From Chitinophagaceae bacterium UBA3961 (lineage in GTDB: Bacteria; Bacteroidota; Bacteroidia; Chitinophagales; Chitinophagaceae): 11,951 nucleotides of DNA. Location: positions 2,039 to 13,989 of the forward strand of contig DGDD01000070.1 in the NCBI GenBank assembly GCA_002385265.1. Direction: 5' to 3'. Below are positions 1 through 6,973 of this stretch, in pieces. The notes under the pieces were generated by a model. The model was not told where the DNA came from and searched no databases. It saw only the letters and a list, made by a program, of their open reading frames with translations. Each line of letters opens with the position of its first letter. Positions within the stretch are counted from its first letter, which is position 1. Made by a program: the position numbers and the translations under genes.

Positions 1-36
1 GAGGAAATACGGAGAAAGAACAGGGGGAGGACAGGA

Positions 37-81
37 GGGAGGAGGGAAGATGGAGGCTGGTTTTGCTTAGCAAAAGCAGTC
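37..81. repeat. Dispersed 45-base hairpin repeat, left copy
   Basis: This segment matches 11879-11923 at 41 of 45 bases by eye. It begins with the purine word GGGAGGAGGGAAGAT and continues into a hairpin, CTG-G-TTTTGC-TTA-GCAAAA-G-CAG (57-79), a 6 bp stem plus 3 bp separated by a G-G mismatch. No reading frame is kept between the copies, so it is a non-coding dispersed repeat. Confidence 0.75.
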
Positions 82-104
82 CCGCAGGCGATAGCCGTTG
101 CGGG
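81..104. repeat. CCCGCA...TGCGGG hairpin
   Basis: CCCGCA (81-86) pairs with TGCGGG (99-104). Inside it GGC (87-89) pairs with GCC (94-96) around a GATA loop, leaving GT unpaired on one side. It directly follows the dispersed 45-base repeat. The right-edge copy of that repeat is also followed by a CCCGT...ACGGG pair (11932-11951), so a hairpin after the TTTTGC element may be a standard part of this repeat family. Confidence 0.55.
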
Positions 105-167
105 AAGCGAGGAAATACAGAGAAAGAACAGGAGGAAGAACAGGGGGAATACAGAGTTTAAAACAAT

Positions 168-201
168 AATCCTGTAAATCCTTTAATCCTGTAAATCCTG
201 A
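168..201. repeat. Tandem 17-base AATCCT repeat
   Basis: Two tandem 17-base units, AATCCTGTAAATCCTTT (168-184) and AATCCTGTAAATCCTGA (185-201), agree at 15 of 17 positions. Each unit contains AATCCT twice. The same word, in both orientations, is the core of the 101-base repeats at 1561-1661 and 3474-3574, so this may be a minimal or decayed relative of that family. It is non-coding. Confidence 0.7.
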
Positions 202-429
202 TCAAGGAAGAGAAGGAGCAGAACACAATCCCACCGTGCCCCGATAACCCCGTGGTTTTGTATTCCCCGCGGATCGGCTTTACCATCTTATGAAAATGAC
301 ACTCCTAGTATCTTGCTGATAAGAACTTAACCAAGTACAAACTCTCTGACCTTCAACCAAATAATCTCTCTGTCTAATGTATTTTCTTTTTTCTTCATCT
401 TGTGAATAGTGCCAAATTTGAATTCCCTG

Positions 430-1548
430 TTAATGAAACTCCCTCCAACTGTGCCAGAATTCTTGATAGGCATTAAGGGCTGATAAGGAGCCCACTGTAT
501 CGATACCCACTCCATTCAATTTATACTTCTTATTGTTTACATAAATGGTATCGTTGGAAAACTGAGGTACAGAACTTGAATTGTATTCAAAGGCGAAGAA
601 ACTTTTGTTGTCTTTTCCAAGAACAACGAATGCAGGTAGTTGACCTACTTTGGTTAGCATGATTCGTTTTTTCTTCAATTCATTCCAATCGATGGCAGTG
701 TCTTCACCGGCTTTTGAAATTCCTACCACCCAGCTCTTGTTTTTCCAGCTTAGACTATCGGTTCCTGTAAGTTTACTTTTGCTAGCGCCACTTTCGTATT
801 TCAAACTGGTATCGTATTTTGAAACGCTGTTGGGGTCTTCTTGCATTATGAGCGATTCAGGGTAAAGTTCCAGCCACTGTGCTAAACTGGTTTGTGTGCT
901 GTGCACTTCTTCCAATTGAGATCCTTTTAAAGGTCCAACGATGGCTTTTCCGGTAGCCTGACGCCACCAGCTATGTGTTGTTTGATCTTCAATCATGGCA
1001 TTAAAATGATCCATTCCTACCAATCGGAATTGTTCCGGCTTCCCATTCACTGATGGATCGAAAACTCTTCCGGTTCTACAAACGGTGCAATAAGTAATTA
1101 ATAGTGGTTTTCCATTGATGCTATCGTAAACAAAGTGATGATAGGCCAGAAATCGGATAGGATAAGCTTTTGCAGTGGTGCCATCTACTACCCCTACTAT
1201 GAGTCGGGCGGTATCTACTTTGTTTTCCTTTTGATTTGCCAAGACTATGGATGCCGGTTGTTTGAACATACCATCGGCAGCCATTACAAAATTGAGTATG
1301 TAAATACCGGCGGCCACCACTAAAAGGGGGATTGCTACCGTCCATTTTCTTTTCCATTGAGTATTTAGTAATCCGGTAAGGAGCACCAATACAAAAAGCG
1401 TTCGGAAGATCCAGCGCCAATTGAACAGGAAGTAAGCCAAATCAATGCTGTTCATTTGTTGACTTCCCGGCATGGGCATGATGAAGTACACATTGGCAGC
1501 TTCAAAAAGCAGAAGGCCGAGGCAACCGATGTAGAATAATTTTTTCAT
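430..1548 (-). CDS. DUF3179 domain-containing membrane protein
   Basis: The product has 372 residues and belongs to the DUF3179 family, whose biochemical role is not established. The N-terminal part is hydrophobic, with about three membrane segments (residues 1-22, 40-61 and 70-90). The soluble DUF3179 region follows from about residue 110. Diagnostic stretches are YPIRFLAYHH (129-138), the CxxC pair LITYCTVCRTG with Cys154 and Cys157, the FRLVGMDHFNAMI stretch near 174-186, and SWWRQATGKAIVGPLKG (193-209). The paired cysteines could bind metal or heme or form a redox disulfide, but nothing here decides which. The three-helix N-terminus suggests the domain is held at the outer face of the inner membrane. 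The gene follows the rhomboid gene after a 117-base gap filled by a dispersed repeat, so it probably has its own promoter or depends on weak read-through. Family assignment is strong; function is unknown. Confidence 0.88.
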   Translation of the reverse strand: MKKLFYIGCLGLLLFEAANVYFIMPMPGSQQMNSIDLAYFLFNWRWIFRTLFVLVLLTGLLNTQWKRKWTVAIPLLVVAAGIYILNFVMAADGMFKQPASIVLANQKENKVDTARLIVGVVDGTTAKAYPIRFLAYHHFVYDSINGKPLLITYCTVCRTGRVFDPSVNGKPEQFRLVGMDHFNAMIEDQTTHSWWRQATGKAIVGPLKGSQLEEVHSTQTSLAQWLELYPESLIMQEDPNSVSKYDTSLKYESGASKSKLTGTDSLSWKNKSWVVGISKAGEDTAIDWNELKKKRIMLTKVGQLPAFVVLGKDNKSFFAFEYNSSSVPQFSNDTIYVNNKKYKLNGVGIDTVGSLSALNAYQEFWHSWREFH

Positions 1549-1560
1549 ACTCGCTTTTTT

Positions 1561-1661
1561 GGGGCTAGGATTAAAAGTATTATGTAGGATTAGTAGGATT
1601 TCCGTTGGTTTCTCAGGAACAAAATCAAGTGCATCACATCAATCCTTAGAATCCTAGTTTG
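1561..1661. repeat. 101-base intergenic repeat, copy A
   Basis: This is about 85 percent identical (86 of 101, ungapped, counted by eye) to 3474-3574. It fills the gap between the rhomboid and DUF3179 genes. It has an 8-base perfect inverted repeat near its ends, CTAGGATT (1565-1572) and AATCCTAG (1650-1657). A longer internal pair, TAGGATTAGTAGGATT (1585-1600) against 1641-1656, complements at 13 of 16 positions. A transcript could therefore fold into a stem with an approximately 40-base loop. It has no coding capacity. Confidence 0.85.
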
Positions 1662-1665
1662 TTTT

Positions 1666-3210
1666 TTATACTTCTTGCTGCTCAAGCTTCTTTTTAATTT
1701 GATGGGATAACAAAAAGCCTATAATAAATCCTGATAGTAATCCACCAACATGCGCCGCATTATCAATTCCTCCGGTAAGCCCCATAGCTAAATTATATCC
1801 AATGAATACAAGGGTACTGGCAAGAAATGCTTTACCAAAATCGGGAGGAAATACCTTTAATAGTAAAGTAGCAAGAAAGAATCCGTACATGCCAAAAATA
1901 GCTCCTGACGCACCAACACTAACTGTATTCTCGTGCCACCAAACACTGGTTAAACTAGCGCAAATTCCTGCTACAGTATATACCAACAAGAATTTGCCGG
2001 AACCCATCACAGGTTCTAATATTAAGCCTATGAAAAATAATCCAACCATATTTGCAAGTAAGTGGATTATTCCACCGTGTAAAAAGATATTGCTAATCAA
2101 ACGCCACCAGTCTCCTTTTAAAGTTGCTTCTTTCAAATTTCCACCCCAATGATACAAGTCGATTGCACTGAAGTTGATGAAGCCAAGCCCCGCTACAACC
2201 ATAGCTAGAAAGAAAAGTACATTCACGTCTATGAGAATTGGTGTGGCAGCAAAACCTTTAGAAGGGATGAATAACTGAAGCAATTCTTTCCATTCACTCT
2301 TTGTTTCTTCAGTTTCGGTAGTGTTAGGAGCGGTTTCTCTAATTTTTAGGAAAGCTATTATGATCAATATGATTGCAAAACTAATTCCTGTTGAGCCGAA
2401 GATCCAAGGAAAACTCGTATTGGTTCTTGTTTCAAAAGAGTCGGATTTACCGGATAATATGATTTGACTAGAAGGATCCTTTACTTCAATGGTTTTAAGG
2501 GCAGTGATGTATTCATCGTGCTCGTCAACTTGTCCCAATCTTTCAAAATAAGTATACTTGTTAAATGAATCTTTGTCAAATAACTCTTGCGATTCATTTG
2601 CAAATTGATCATATGCCTTTTTTTTCTCTTCCTCGCTACTATTGTTGGATATTTTTTTACTGTAAAATGTTCCTAGCCATAACAAGGGATTGCCTTTTGC
2701 TGTGTCTTCAGCCGAAGAATAAACTGGTAATACAACATATATACGATAGTTCAAATCATTATTGTATTTCCCCGATACTGTAGCAGTAGTTTGAATGCCT
2801 GGGTGCGATTTGTCGATATAGTATTGATCTAATTGATAATACTTGGTCTTTTCTTTCGTGATAATTTCATTGGGCGACTTTAGGCTAGTTAACTTACCCG
2901 TTGCGCTTGTAAGGTAATGCTGCGCTATAGTGGTTGGTAAACCTATAAGCAGTGTGGCTAGTAAGGAAAGATTGAAAGCTCCGTTTTCTCTCTTGTATTG
3001 AACTCTGTTTAATTTAGGATACAACCATATGAAAACAGGAATGGCGGCTAGTCCGAAGGGTAACCAAAGTTTGATCAAGTCTTCATTTACTGCAAGACCT
3101 GCTTTAATGATTAGCCCCCAATTGAGAAGACTATAGATAATTAAAAAGCTCACTAAAATGAGTGCGAAAGGCTTAAAAAGTAGCTTGAGTTTTTGGCTGT
3201 AAGTATTCAT
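1666..3210 (-). CDS. Rhomboid family intramembrane serine protease with large N-terminal extension
   Basis: The 514-residue product has a rhomboid catalytic core in its C-terminal third (about 325-505). The catalytic serine lies in the GASG motif (Ser435, in VGASGAIFGMYG) and the catalytic histidine is His487 (NAAHVGG). The helix-2 HxxxxHxxxN signature is HGGIIHLLAN (His378, His383, Asn387). Rhomboids cleave transmembrane substrates inside the bilayer. The first about 320 residues are unusual. Two to three hydrophobic segments (about 14-34, 48-64 and 79-97) precede a roughly 170-residue soluble region rich in charge and Tyr, then another membrane helix (about 270-289) and a linker. The soluble region may be extracytoplasmic and could select substrates, which is inference. 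The gene starts 14 bases after the DUF4177 gene, so the two are probably cotranscribed. All core residues are present, so an active enzyme is expected; the substrate is unknown. Confidence 0.92.
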   Translation of the reverse strand: MNTYSQKLKLLFKPFALILVSFLIIYSLLNWGLIIKAGLAVNEDLIKLWLPFGLAAIPVFIWLYPKLNRVQYKRENGAFNLSLLATLLIGLPTTIAQHYLTSATGKLTSLKSPNEIITKEKTKYYQLDQYYIDKSHPGIQTTATVSGKYNNDLNYRIYVVLPVYSSAEDTAKGNPLLWLGTFYSKKISNNSSEEEKKKAYDQFANESQELFDKDSFNKYTYFERLGQVDEHDEYITALKTIEVKDPSSQIILSGKSDSFETRTNTSFPWIFGSTGISFAIILIIIAFLKIRETAPNTTETEETKSEWKELLQLFIPSKGFAATPILIDVNVLFFLAMVVAGLGFINFSAIDLYHWGGNLKEATLKGDWWRLISNIFLHGGIIHLLANMVGLFFIGLILEPVMGSGKFLLVYTVAGICASLTSVWWHENTVSVGASGAIFGMYGFFLATLLLKVFPPDFGKAFLASTLVFIGYNLAMGLTGGIDNAAHVGGLLSGFIIGFLLSHQIKKKLEQQEV

Positions 3211-3224
3211 CTTTGATGATAAGG

Positions 3225-3449
3225 TTAGTTAAAGCTTACTTGCTCTATTTTTCTCTTAAAGAAAACCACGATTTCAGTGCTTTGCGTAGTACCGGATTTA
3301 GCGATAGCCTCCAGCATGCCTTCAGTTGATACCATTTCCCAACCTTCGCTTCCAAGCTTATTGAGGGTTTTCATTAATTCCACTTGCAAGTTTTTTTCGT
3401 GCAGATGATCGTTTGAAAAGCGATACACTTTGTATTCGAATTTATCCAT
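3225..3449 (-). CDS. DUF4177 domain-containing small protein
   Basis: This 74-residue protein resembles DUF4177 proteins. It has an N-terminal strand with aromatic residues (FEYKVYRF, 4-11), a central helix ending in LNKLGSEGWEMVS (30-42, the LN.lG.eGWE hallmark) and a final strand EIVVFFKRK (59-67). The fold is a small alpha/beta domain with no known catalytic residue and the function is unknown. There is no signal peptide or membrane segment, so it should be cytoplasmic. It sits 14 bases before the rhomboid protease and is probably cotranscribed with it. The 139-base gap upstream contains repeat copy B. The family call is fairly firm from the GWE hallmark and length; any link to proteolysis rests only on position. 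Confidence 0.82.
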   Translation of the reverse strand: MDKFEYKVYRFSNDHLHEKNLQVELMKTLNKLGSEGWEMVSTEGMLEAIAKSGTTQSTEIVVFFKRKIEQVSFN

Positions 3450-3473
3450 TTGTAGATTTAGGTTTAAATTATT

Positions 3474-3574
3474 GGGGCTAGGATTAGTAAAATTATGTAG
3501 GATTTGTAGGATTTTCGTTGGTTTCTCGAAAACAAAATCAAGTACATCTAATCTATCCTTATAATCCTAATTTG
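3474..3574. repeat. 101-base intergenic repeat, copy B
   Basis: This is the second copy of the repeat at 1561-1661, in the same orientation and 1913 bases away, with the same length and no gaps needed. It starts GGGGCTAGGATTA and ends in AATCCTAATTTG. The inner pair TAGGATTTGTAGGATT (3498-3513) against 3554-3569 is complementary at 12 of 16 positions. The copy fills the gap between the acyltransferase and DUF4177 genes, so the two copies bracket the DUF4177-rhomboid pair. Confidence 0.85.
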
Positions 3575-3588
3575 CTTGTTATACCTCT

Positions 3589-4149
3589 TTAAATCATCTT
3601 AATCAATTTAGCAGGTACGCCGCCTACAATGGCATTATCGGGTACATCTTTTGTAACAACTGCTCCGGCCGCAATTACAGCGTTTTCGCCAACGGTTACA
3701 CCGGGTAAAATAGTGGCCGCAGCACCAATCCAAGCATTGCGCTTGATACGAACCGATTTTAGATCCAAGTTTTTGCGTTGAGCAGGATCTAAGGGGTGAT
3801 TTTCTGTGATGATATTCACTTTCGGGCCTATTTGTACATCATCGTCTATGGTGATGCCTCCCAGATCGAGAAAGGTACAACCATGATTAATGAATATCCC
3901 TTTTCCGAATTTAATGTGTTTGCCGAAATTGGTATGGAAGGGTACAAAGATCATAGTGCTTGGGTCGATAGAACTGCCAATGATATCGCCGAGGCGTAAT
4001 CGCACTTGTTCCACGTCGGTCGACTGATTCAACGCAGGAATCAAACTCAGCGTTCTATTCACTACTTTCCAGGCTTCCTGCATTTTAGCACTCTGTGTTT
4101 GAATGATGCCTCCGGCCAATAGATCTTCAAAAATGGTTGTTTCTTTCAT
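3589..4149 (-). CDS. Hexapeptide-repeat acyltransferase (maltose/galactoside O-acetyltransferase-like)
   Basis: The 186-residue product has the left-handed beta-helix fold of LbH acyltransferases, which normally use acetyl-CoA to acetylate a sugar or other hydroxyl acceptor. An N-terminal alpha-helical region (1-55) is followed by hexapeptide turns such as [15 protein letters not shown] (79-93), [15 protein letters not shown] (97-111) and [26 protein letters not shown], split across 140-165. The likely catalytic histidine is His118 in ENHPLDP, the position used in maltose acetyltransferase relatives. The C-terminal [10 protein letters not shown] (175-184) is the usual ending of this group. 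Length and motif order fit a complete enzyme. No pathway neighbours are present, so the acceptor cannot be named. The protein is cytoplasmic. The start at 4149 is the first in-frame ATG and gives a typical N-terminus. Confidence 0.9.
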   Translation of the reverse strand: MKETTIFEDLLAGGIIQTQSAKMQEAWKVVNRTLSLIPALNQSTDVEQVRLRLGDIIGSSIDPSTMIFVPFHTNFGKHIKFGKGIFINHGCTFLDLGGITIDDDVQIGPKVNIITENHPLDPAQRKNLDLKSVRIKRNAWIGAAATILPGVTVGENAVIAAGAVVTKDVPDNAIVGGVPAKLIKMI

Positions 4150-4207
4150 AAATGAACAGCGTTCGTATTCAATTACGATAAAGATAACACAAATTCAGAC
4201 CGGAATT

Positions 4208-4708
4208 CTAATGGTAATCAACATCAAATTTCCCGCCCTCATTTAAAGTAGCCCCTTTTTCATAAGTGGTCGAGATCTTTCCTGTGAGTAAGTAAAAACG
4301 ATCGGTGAGATGCTTGGCCTCAGCTTTTATTTTAAGAACAAGATGATTTCGAATGAGGCTGTCGCTTTTGATGTCTTTGAATGATTGATAATTTAAGGAA
4401 TCTAAATAGAGTGTGTAGATTGTACTGTCATTTATATGGAGATCAATGTTTGGAGCATAAAGTCGCTTCTCTAATTTTAATTGTTGAAACAGATCTTTTA
4501 TTTTTTGTGTAGAGGGGTCAATAACTCTGAGGGTATCGATTGAGTTTTCAAATGCAGTTACTACACTGTCGGGTAGCTTGTAAAAGCTTCCTATTCTGAA
4601 AGCAGAATAATACAAGTCGCCTTCTATTACTTGTGAATTATCCTTTGAAGAACTACACCCCAGAATTACGAACTGCAGGACAGCAAGAATGAAAAGAAAT
4701 CGATTCAT
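4208..4708 (-). CDS. Lipoprotein of unknown function
   Basis: The 166-residue product has a lipoprotein signal: Met-Asn-Arg, a hydrophobic stretch, and a lipobox VILGC with Cys18 as the lipidation site. The mature part (18-166) is mostly polar with alternating hydrophobic residues. It includes a predicted helix at about 68-82 (TQKIKDLFQQLKLEKRL) and strands around 86-104, which could be a small alpha/beta domain, but I do not recognise a family. After the cysteine the residues are SSSKDNSQ; whether this acts as a surface-export signal cannot be told. It lies 58 bases upstream of the acyltransferase and 68 bases downstream of the GyrI-like gene, so it could be part of a loose operon. The call as a lipoprotein is firm; the function is unknown. 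Confidence 0.75.
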   Translation of the reverse strand: MNRFLFILAVLQFVILGCSSSKDNSQVIEGDLYYSAFRIGSFYKLPDSVVTAFENSIDTLRVIDPSTQKIKDLFQQLKLEKRLYAPNIDLHINDSTIYTLYLDSLNYQSFKDIKSDSLIRNHLVLKIKAEAKHLTDRFYLLTGKISTTYEKGATLNEGGKFDVDYH

Positions 4709-4776
4709 TGCATACTATTTTTTTATATGCGGCATCGCCACAAATAACTTTGAACTCATAACTTACTACTCAAAAC

Positions 4777-5226
4777 TCATTTCACCGCTATGTATACCGC
4801 TACTTCCGATTCAGCGCCGTTCATCGATTGAGGTCCGTATACTTCCAGATCGTAAGTGTATGCTCTGTTCAGTTCAGCATCCATTTGCCAAATTTTGATC
4901 CAAGTATCTACAACGGCCATTGGCATTTCGCCTTTGGCGAGAAACTTATTCATTTCAGCAGCAGCAAACGTTCGGCCTTCAAGTCCCTCGGGTATTTGAT
5001 CGAGCGAACTGACTTTCATGCCTATTATGGCGGTGTAAGCTCCCATGAAGTTCGACTCGTAGTCGGTGTAAATGGTGATTACTTCTTCTGAAATTTTATT
5101 GGGAATTTTCTCGGGAATTTGTTCATCGTAAAAGCGACCCCATAGTGCACCCAGATCTTCTTGCGCTTTGTATTCTTGATTGGTGGTGCGAACGGAGATG
5201 CCGATAAAATGAAAAGGAGCGTTCAT
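4777..5226 (-). CDS. GyrI-like / AraC effector-binding domain protein
   Basis: The 149-residue product fits the stand-alone GyrI-like small-molecule-binding domain (SHV fold, also the effector domain of some AraC and MerR regulators). Typical features are an opening strand FHFIGISVRT (5-14), a helix with LGALWGRFYDEQIPEKI (25-41), the strand EVITIYTDYES (48-58), the pocket region AVVDTWIKIW (104-113) and the closing YDLEVYG (125-131), where Glu128 is at the position often used for ligand contact. There is no DNA-binding domain. Such proteins are thought to bind or, in some cases, hydrolyse small hydrophobic compounds. The start at 5226 gives a natural N-terminus. The upstream 276 bases hold a dispersed repeat. 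The ligand cannot be predicted and no partner regulator lies next to it. Confidence 0.82.
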   Translation of the reverse strand: MNAPFHFIGISVRTTNQEYKAQEDLGALWGRFYDEQIPEKIPNKISEEVITIYTDYESNFMGAYTAIIGMKVSSLDQIPEGLEGRTFAAAEMNKFLAKGEMPMAVVDTWIKIWQMDAELNRAYTYDLEVYGPQSMNGAESEVAVYIAVK

Positions 5227-5319
5227 GTGAGTTGTATGATTGTGGGTGCAAGGTATGAATCGGTTTGCTACTTTGATGTAAAACTTTTGTTGTGCGGCGA
5301 AGATGGAAATTATGTATTA

Positions 5320-5372
5320 ATTATTATCATTTCGACCCGATGGAGGCGGGTTTGGGTAGTGGAGGAATTTTG
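5320..5372. repeat. Possible decayed ATTTCGACCCG-type dispersed repeat
   Basis: The words CATTTCGACCCG, CCCGATGGAGGCGGG and AGTGGAGGAATTTTGAAGTGGAG follow one another here. They recall a widespread Bacteroidota intergenic repeat beginning CATTTCGACC and ending with purine-rich words, but only fragments match and there is just one copy in the window. CCCG...CGGG can pair as a short hairpin. The call is tentative. Confidence 0.3.
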
Positions 5373-5393
5373 AAGTGGAGTCATTTTGGTGGT

Positions 5394-5495
5394 GTTTTTT
5401 GACCACAGATTCAATGGATTTGAATTGATTAGCACAGATTAGAGGCGGTGTGTGCTGTAACCTTGATTGAATAGCAATTGTTAGTTTATGTTAGC
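5394..5495. repeat. ACCACAGATTCA dispersed repeat, copy 1
   Basis: This copy begins with a T-run and GACCACAGATTCAATGGA, continues with GAATTGATTAGCACAGATTAG and a GTGTGTGCTGTAA segment, and ends near TTATGTTAGCTATT. It shares order and spacing with 8076-8180 and 8418-8471. It lies between the orphan gene ending at 5503 and the GyrI-like gene. The internal TTCAA-TGGAT-TTGAA (5411-5425) is a perfect 5 bp inverted repeat. The distal hairpin arm seen in copy 2 has degenerated here. Confidence 0.75.
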
Positions 5496-5502
5496 TATTA
5501 TT

Positions 5503-5940
5503 TCAGGCGCGCATGCTTTGTATCTGCTGTATGATATTCATTAAGCCGATTCGATCTTTTACTGAAGCTGTTGGCGCAGTAAATGCAGTACCCGATACTG
5601 TCGTAAGAACAAGTTCGTTATGAGAATTATCGGAATAGTCTTTGGCTATTTGGAGAAATGGAACAGTAGATTGGCTTTGATCAATTGCTTGGATTGGGAT
5701 GTACTGTAGCTGATTTCGTGATTTGGTAATCAACTGTATCGTGCATACAAGAGTCCAATTATCTTGGTCTTTCCAAAACAAAACAATCGGTTCGCCGGAA
5801 GAGTCAGGAACTTGTTGTTGTAGAAAGAATTGTAGATCTGACGTAAGATCGCAGTACAATGCTGCATGCGCTGTAGGAATGCCAAATTTTGGAGCGTTTA
5901 AAACAATTTGGTCGATGATGTAGTCCTCTGATTTTCCCAT
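5503..5940 (-). CDS. Hypothetical protein, no recognised family
   Basis: The 145-residue product has no signal peptide and no membrane segment, so it should be cytoplasmic. It looks like a compact domain with alternating strands: a helix-rich start (GKSEDYIIDQIVLNAPKF, 2-19), strands near PIVLFWKDQDNWTLVCTIQLI (71-91) and QYIPIQAI (99-106), a Ser/Thr-rich TTVSGTAFTAPTASV stretch (123-137) and a C-terminal helix. I do not recognise the family. The gene stands alone between two gaps of about 280 bases, so it is probably monocistronic. Support for it being real is its length, its ordinary amino-acid composition and the absence of a competing frame on either strand. Confidence 0.6.
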   Translation of the reverse strand: MGKSEDYIIDQIVLNAPKFGIPTAHAALYCDLTSDLQFFLQQQVPDSSGEPIVLFWKDQDNWTLVCTIQLITKSRNQLQYIPIQAIDQSQSTVPFLQIAKDYSDNSHNELVLTTVSGTAFTAPTASVKDRIGLMNIIQQIQSMRA

Positions 5941-6080
5941 TGTACGGTGGTATAAGCACAGTGTTTTTTGAATCTTAGCTCAAGTTCGACTGTGTAGTTT
6001 TCAATTCGTTTAATGTTCAACAGGAAAGGTGTACGGAATTTATAGAACGGTTGGATCAGGCAGCTTTGTAGCCGAGTTAT

Positions 6081-6092
6081 TTACATACGTAA
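6081..6092. promoter_or_regulatory. TTAC-N4-GTAA dyad upstream of the orphan gene
   Basis: TTACATACGTAA is a perfect inverted repeat (TTAC, 4-base spacer, GTAA). It lies about 140 bases upstream of the orphan hypothetical gene at 5940 and about 125 bases past the end of the flavin reductase gene. The rest of the 277-base gap (5941-6217) is AT-rich with nothing else recognisable. A short dyad in AT-rich DNA can occur by chance, so this is only a candidate operator. Confidence 0.25.
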
Positions 6093-6217
6093 ACAAAATA
6101 CATCACGGATTTTAATATATAAAGTAAGTTGAATATTTGTTGATGGAAATCAAGTAAAACTAGTAGAAGTGATTTTGAATTATTTTGATAAATAGTTGAC
6201 TAGGAGTAGGTTAAATT

Positions 6218-6892
6218 CTAGGATGTCATAGTTTCAAGAATTTCTTTCCGATCTAAAGAATTGTATAGGTGCTCGGGAATTTCAGCTAGAGTAGAGTGTT
6301 GTAGCTTGGTGCCCAACGTGTAGAATTCTTGAAAACTCATGATAAGTGGTTTCCAAACATCGGGGTTTATTTTGTTTGAATTAGGAGCAGTCAACAGTTC
6401 TTCTTGAACATAAACCCGGGTGATTTTGAATTCAAACAGTTGAATAGCACCTTTTTGTCTTTCGTCTTCAGCTGCAAGATCGTAAGCATTGGCCAACCGA
6501 GCTTCTAGTTGTACAGGGCAATTCGATATGCGTTTGGCTTTTACCGTTTCAGATTCTTGTGTTTGAAATCCCCCTTGAGTTAGTTTGTCTTTTAGATAAG
6601 TATAGCCTTTCTCTAGCTTTGATTTGGGAACGGGGTCTGCTCCGGTGGTTTTTGCCAAACTATTTACCAAGTGCACTTCCTTCGCTGATGGTAAATTGAT
6701 GACTGCTTCCTTTTGTGATCTAATATTTCTCGCCGTTTGCGAGGCTGCATTGATGCCTAACACACAGCGCCAACCCAACCAAAATACAGAGGAAAAGGGA
6801 GCTAGGTTGGTGCTTCCATCAGGGTTTACCGTGCTCACAAGGATCACCGGGGTGCCAAAGTATAAGATAGAGGGATGAACTTTTTGATGCAT
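6218..6892 (-). CDS. Flavin reductase-like (split-barrel FMN-binding) protein
   Basis: From the preferred start the product has 224 residues and belongs to the flavin reductase-like / split-barrel FMN-binding group. Members bind FMN and often reduce it with NAD(P)H or support a partner monooxygenase. The diagnostic N-terminal region is FGTPVILVSTVNPDGS (12-27) followed by TNLAPFSSVFWLGWRCVLGI (28-47), with the polar NAPxS-like FMN phosphate site at NLAPFSS. SQTARNI (51-57) and EAVINLPS (62-69) continue the barrel. The frame extends 14 codons upstream to 6934, but homologous N-termini fit MHQKVHPSILYFGTPV, so 6892 is chosen. It follows the AraC-MGMT gene by 81 bases, and a 13-base word in that gap (6941-6953) also precedes the AraC-MGMT gene, hinting at shared control. 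The substrate is unknown. Confidence 0.87.
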   Translation of the reverse strand: MHQKVHPSILYFGTPVILVSTVNPDGSTNLAPFSSVFWLGWRCVLGINAASQTARNIRSQKEAVINLPSAKEVHLVNSLAKTTGADPVPKSKLEKGYTYLKDKLTQGGFQTQESETVKAKRISNCPVQLEARLANAYDLAAEDERQKGAIQLFEFKITRVYVQEELLTAPNSNKINPDVWKPLIMSFQEFYTLGTKLQHSTLAEIPEHLYNSLDRKEILETMTS

Positions 6893-6940
6893 GATGTTTG
6901 TTTTTTTTGACGTGCAATAGCGATCCTGTTCCATAACTTG

Positions 6941-6953
6941 TATAGAACAAAAT
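6941..6953 (-). promoter_or_regulatory. Shared 13-base word, copy before the flavin reductase
   Basis: On the minus strand the word reads ATTTTGTTCTATA. It is identical to 7828-7840, which lies just upstream of the AraC-MGMT start. Here it sits 48 bases before the preferred flavin reductase start. The TTTTG part resembles the end of the Bacteroidota -7 promoter element (TAnnTTTG), so it may be promoter, operator or both. Confidence 0.4.
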
Positions 6954-6973
6954 GGTAAAACATATAAGCTTTT

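Larger units (their letters stand above)
1..132. repeat. 24-base direct repeat flanking a hairpin segment
   Basis: Positions 1-24 and 109-132 are the same 24 bases (GAGGAAATAC, then a G or A, then GAGAAAGAACAGG) with one mismatch. They flank a segment with two hairpins (57-79 and 81-104). The arrangement suggests duplication of a dispersed intergenic element rather than a coding remnant. The first copy may be cut by the window edge. Confidence 0.6.
1..429. other. Gene-free, repeat-rich left edge
   Basis: No credible gene was found here. Positions 1-160 are strongly purine-rich on the plus strand (GGAGG, GAAGA and ACAG words) and carry two short hairpins and a 24-base direct repeat, listed separately. 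Positions 168-201 hold a tandem AATCCT repeat. From about 205 to 429 nothing is recognisable: there is no long reading frame and no obvious terminator for the DUF3179 gene that ends at 430. Confidence 0.7.

Noticed and set aside
168..201. Short CRISPR-like tandem repeats
   Set aside because: The two 17-base units are directly adjacent without spacers and the same word recurs in other intergenic repeats, so this is a simple or dispersed repeat.
327..515. A 62-codon minus-strand frame overlapping the DUF3179 C-terminus
   Set aside because: It overlaps the well-supported DUF3179 gene in another frame and shows no domain-like pattern.
4710..4730. GCATA...TATGC inverted repeat just upstream of the lipoprotein start
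   Set aside because: Only five AT-rich base pairs with an 11-base loop; expected by chance in this composition.
6893..6934. Earlier ATG for the flavin reductase at 6934
   Set aside because: The extra 14 residues do not fit the family N-terminus, while MHQKVHPSILYFGTPV does; however, its distance to the shared 13-base word makes it not impossible.
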